A stretch of 64,000 nucleotides of DNA, taken from contig NC_084726.1 of assembly GCF_033807575.1 (NCBI RefSeq), positions 6,758,001-6,822,000 on the forward strand, given 5' to 3'. The first letter of the stretch is position 1, and the number at the start of each line of letters is the position of its first letter. Origin of the DNA: Cydia pomonella. Lineage: Eukaryota > Arthropoda > Insecta > Lepidoptera > Tortricidae. Below are positions 63,622 through 64,000 of this stretch, one piece after another. Both the position numbers and the translations under genes were made by a program. Below the pieces are notes generated by a model. It made no database searches. It was not told the DNA's origin and saw nothing but the letters and a program-made list of their open reading frames with translations.

Positions 63622-63641
63622 CTGCAATTAACAACAGATTA

Positions 63642-63909
63642 GGGCTTGTGCACAAATCACACGAGGTTCGATAGGGGGGGGGGTTCACGAAAAAATCACG
63701 ACAGATCAAGTTGGGGGACTCGGGGGCATAAGGAGACCTCACGTGTATTTTTCTATAGTGAACGAAACTAAGAAAAAATATCTAGACATACTTTTTCTGG
63801 GGAGGGTGTGGGGGAGGGGGAGTTAGCCAAGAACCTCACCAAATATCACCAAGGGGTGGGGGGGTCAAAAAGTAGCCGTATAAACCTCGCGTGATTTGTG
63901 CACAAGCCC
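63642..63909. mobile_element. PIF/Harbinger-type MITE beside gek exon V1
   Basis: Ends GGGCTTGTGCACAAATCAC and GTGATTTGTGCACAAGCCC are perfect inverted repeats, flanked by TTA (63,639-63,641 and 63,910-63,912). G-rich interior. It ends about 20 bp upstream of the V1 acceptor. Confidence 0.88.
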
Positions 63910-64000
63910 TTATAAGAGTCTCCCCAGATATGTCGCGCAATCGGCAAAAGCCTATAGAAAAAATAAAGCTTTTTTTCGATCGGCTTTTGCCGATTGCGCG

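Larger units (their letters stand above)
60865..63527. other. gek intron between V1 and V2
   Basis: Holds the 61.16-kb TIR element, a 'GGTTCCGTACC' repeat and repeat G copies. An open frame at 61,804-62,124 shows no recognisable domain. Confidence 0.5.

Overview
The window looks like insect DNA, most likely from a moth or butterfly. It is AT-rich, with short GT-AG exons spread through introns full of transposon relics. The repeats are of kinds common in Lepidoptera: a tRNA-derived SINE, a repeat family bounded by 'GGTTCCGTACC' boxes, CR1/Jockey- and RTE-like LINE 3' ends, and many small terminal-inverted-repeat (TIR) elements. The species cannot be named from the sequence.

One host gene fills the window on the minus strand. 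It is the orthologue of Drosophila genghis khan (gek), the MRCK/DMPK-family kinase that is an effector of Cdc42. I could place 37 exons with coherent phases between 63,621 and 5,558. They give about 1,523 codons. Read 5' to 3' (right to left) they encode the C-terminal two thirds of the kinase domain (RDIKPDN, DFG, GTPDYISPE), the AGC-kinase tail, a long coiled coil, a C1 zinc finger, a PH domain, a CNH (citron homology) domain, a CRIB Cdc42-binding motif and a short low-complexity C-terminus. The first exons (N-terminus, glycine-rich loop) lie beyond 64,000.

The strangest feature is that six gek exons sit in local tandem arrays. These are at 2.07-5.65 kb (139 bp x ~26), 11.47-12.52 kb (172 bp x 6), 12.83-13.59 kb (139 bp x 5.5), 17.72-19.34 kb (162 bp x 10), 34.22-34.86 kb (165 bp x 4) and 51.54-51.90 kb (119 bp, partial). 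Five of the six units run from inside a coding exon across its 5' splice site and stop a few tens of bases into the intron; the terminal-exon unit holds the last coding segment and its stop. The 162- and 165-bp arrays keep the reading frame. Either this is an unusual burst of exon-scale microduplication or it is an assembly artefact of GC-rich exons; the sequence alone cannot decide.

The intron at 51.9-56.75 kb holds a two-gene DNA transposon with converging genes. One encodes a THAP-domain protein with a DDE_Tnp_4 (PIF/Harbinger-like) transposase whose catalytic acids look intact. The other encodes a SWIM zinc finger plus YqaJ/lambda-exonuclease-type nuclease and carries one apparent frameshift. 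Other introns hold a dead mariner with a nested LINE fragment (35.6-37.0 kb), several LINE 3' ends, TIR elements whose target-site duplications can be read (including a hAT-like element nested inside another element), and a repeat copy containing a 5S-rRNA-derived piece. No tRNA gene, functional rRNA gene or CRISPR array was seen.
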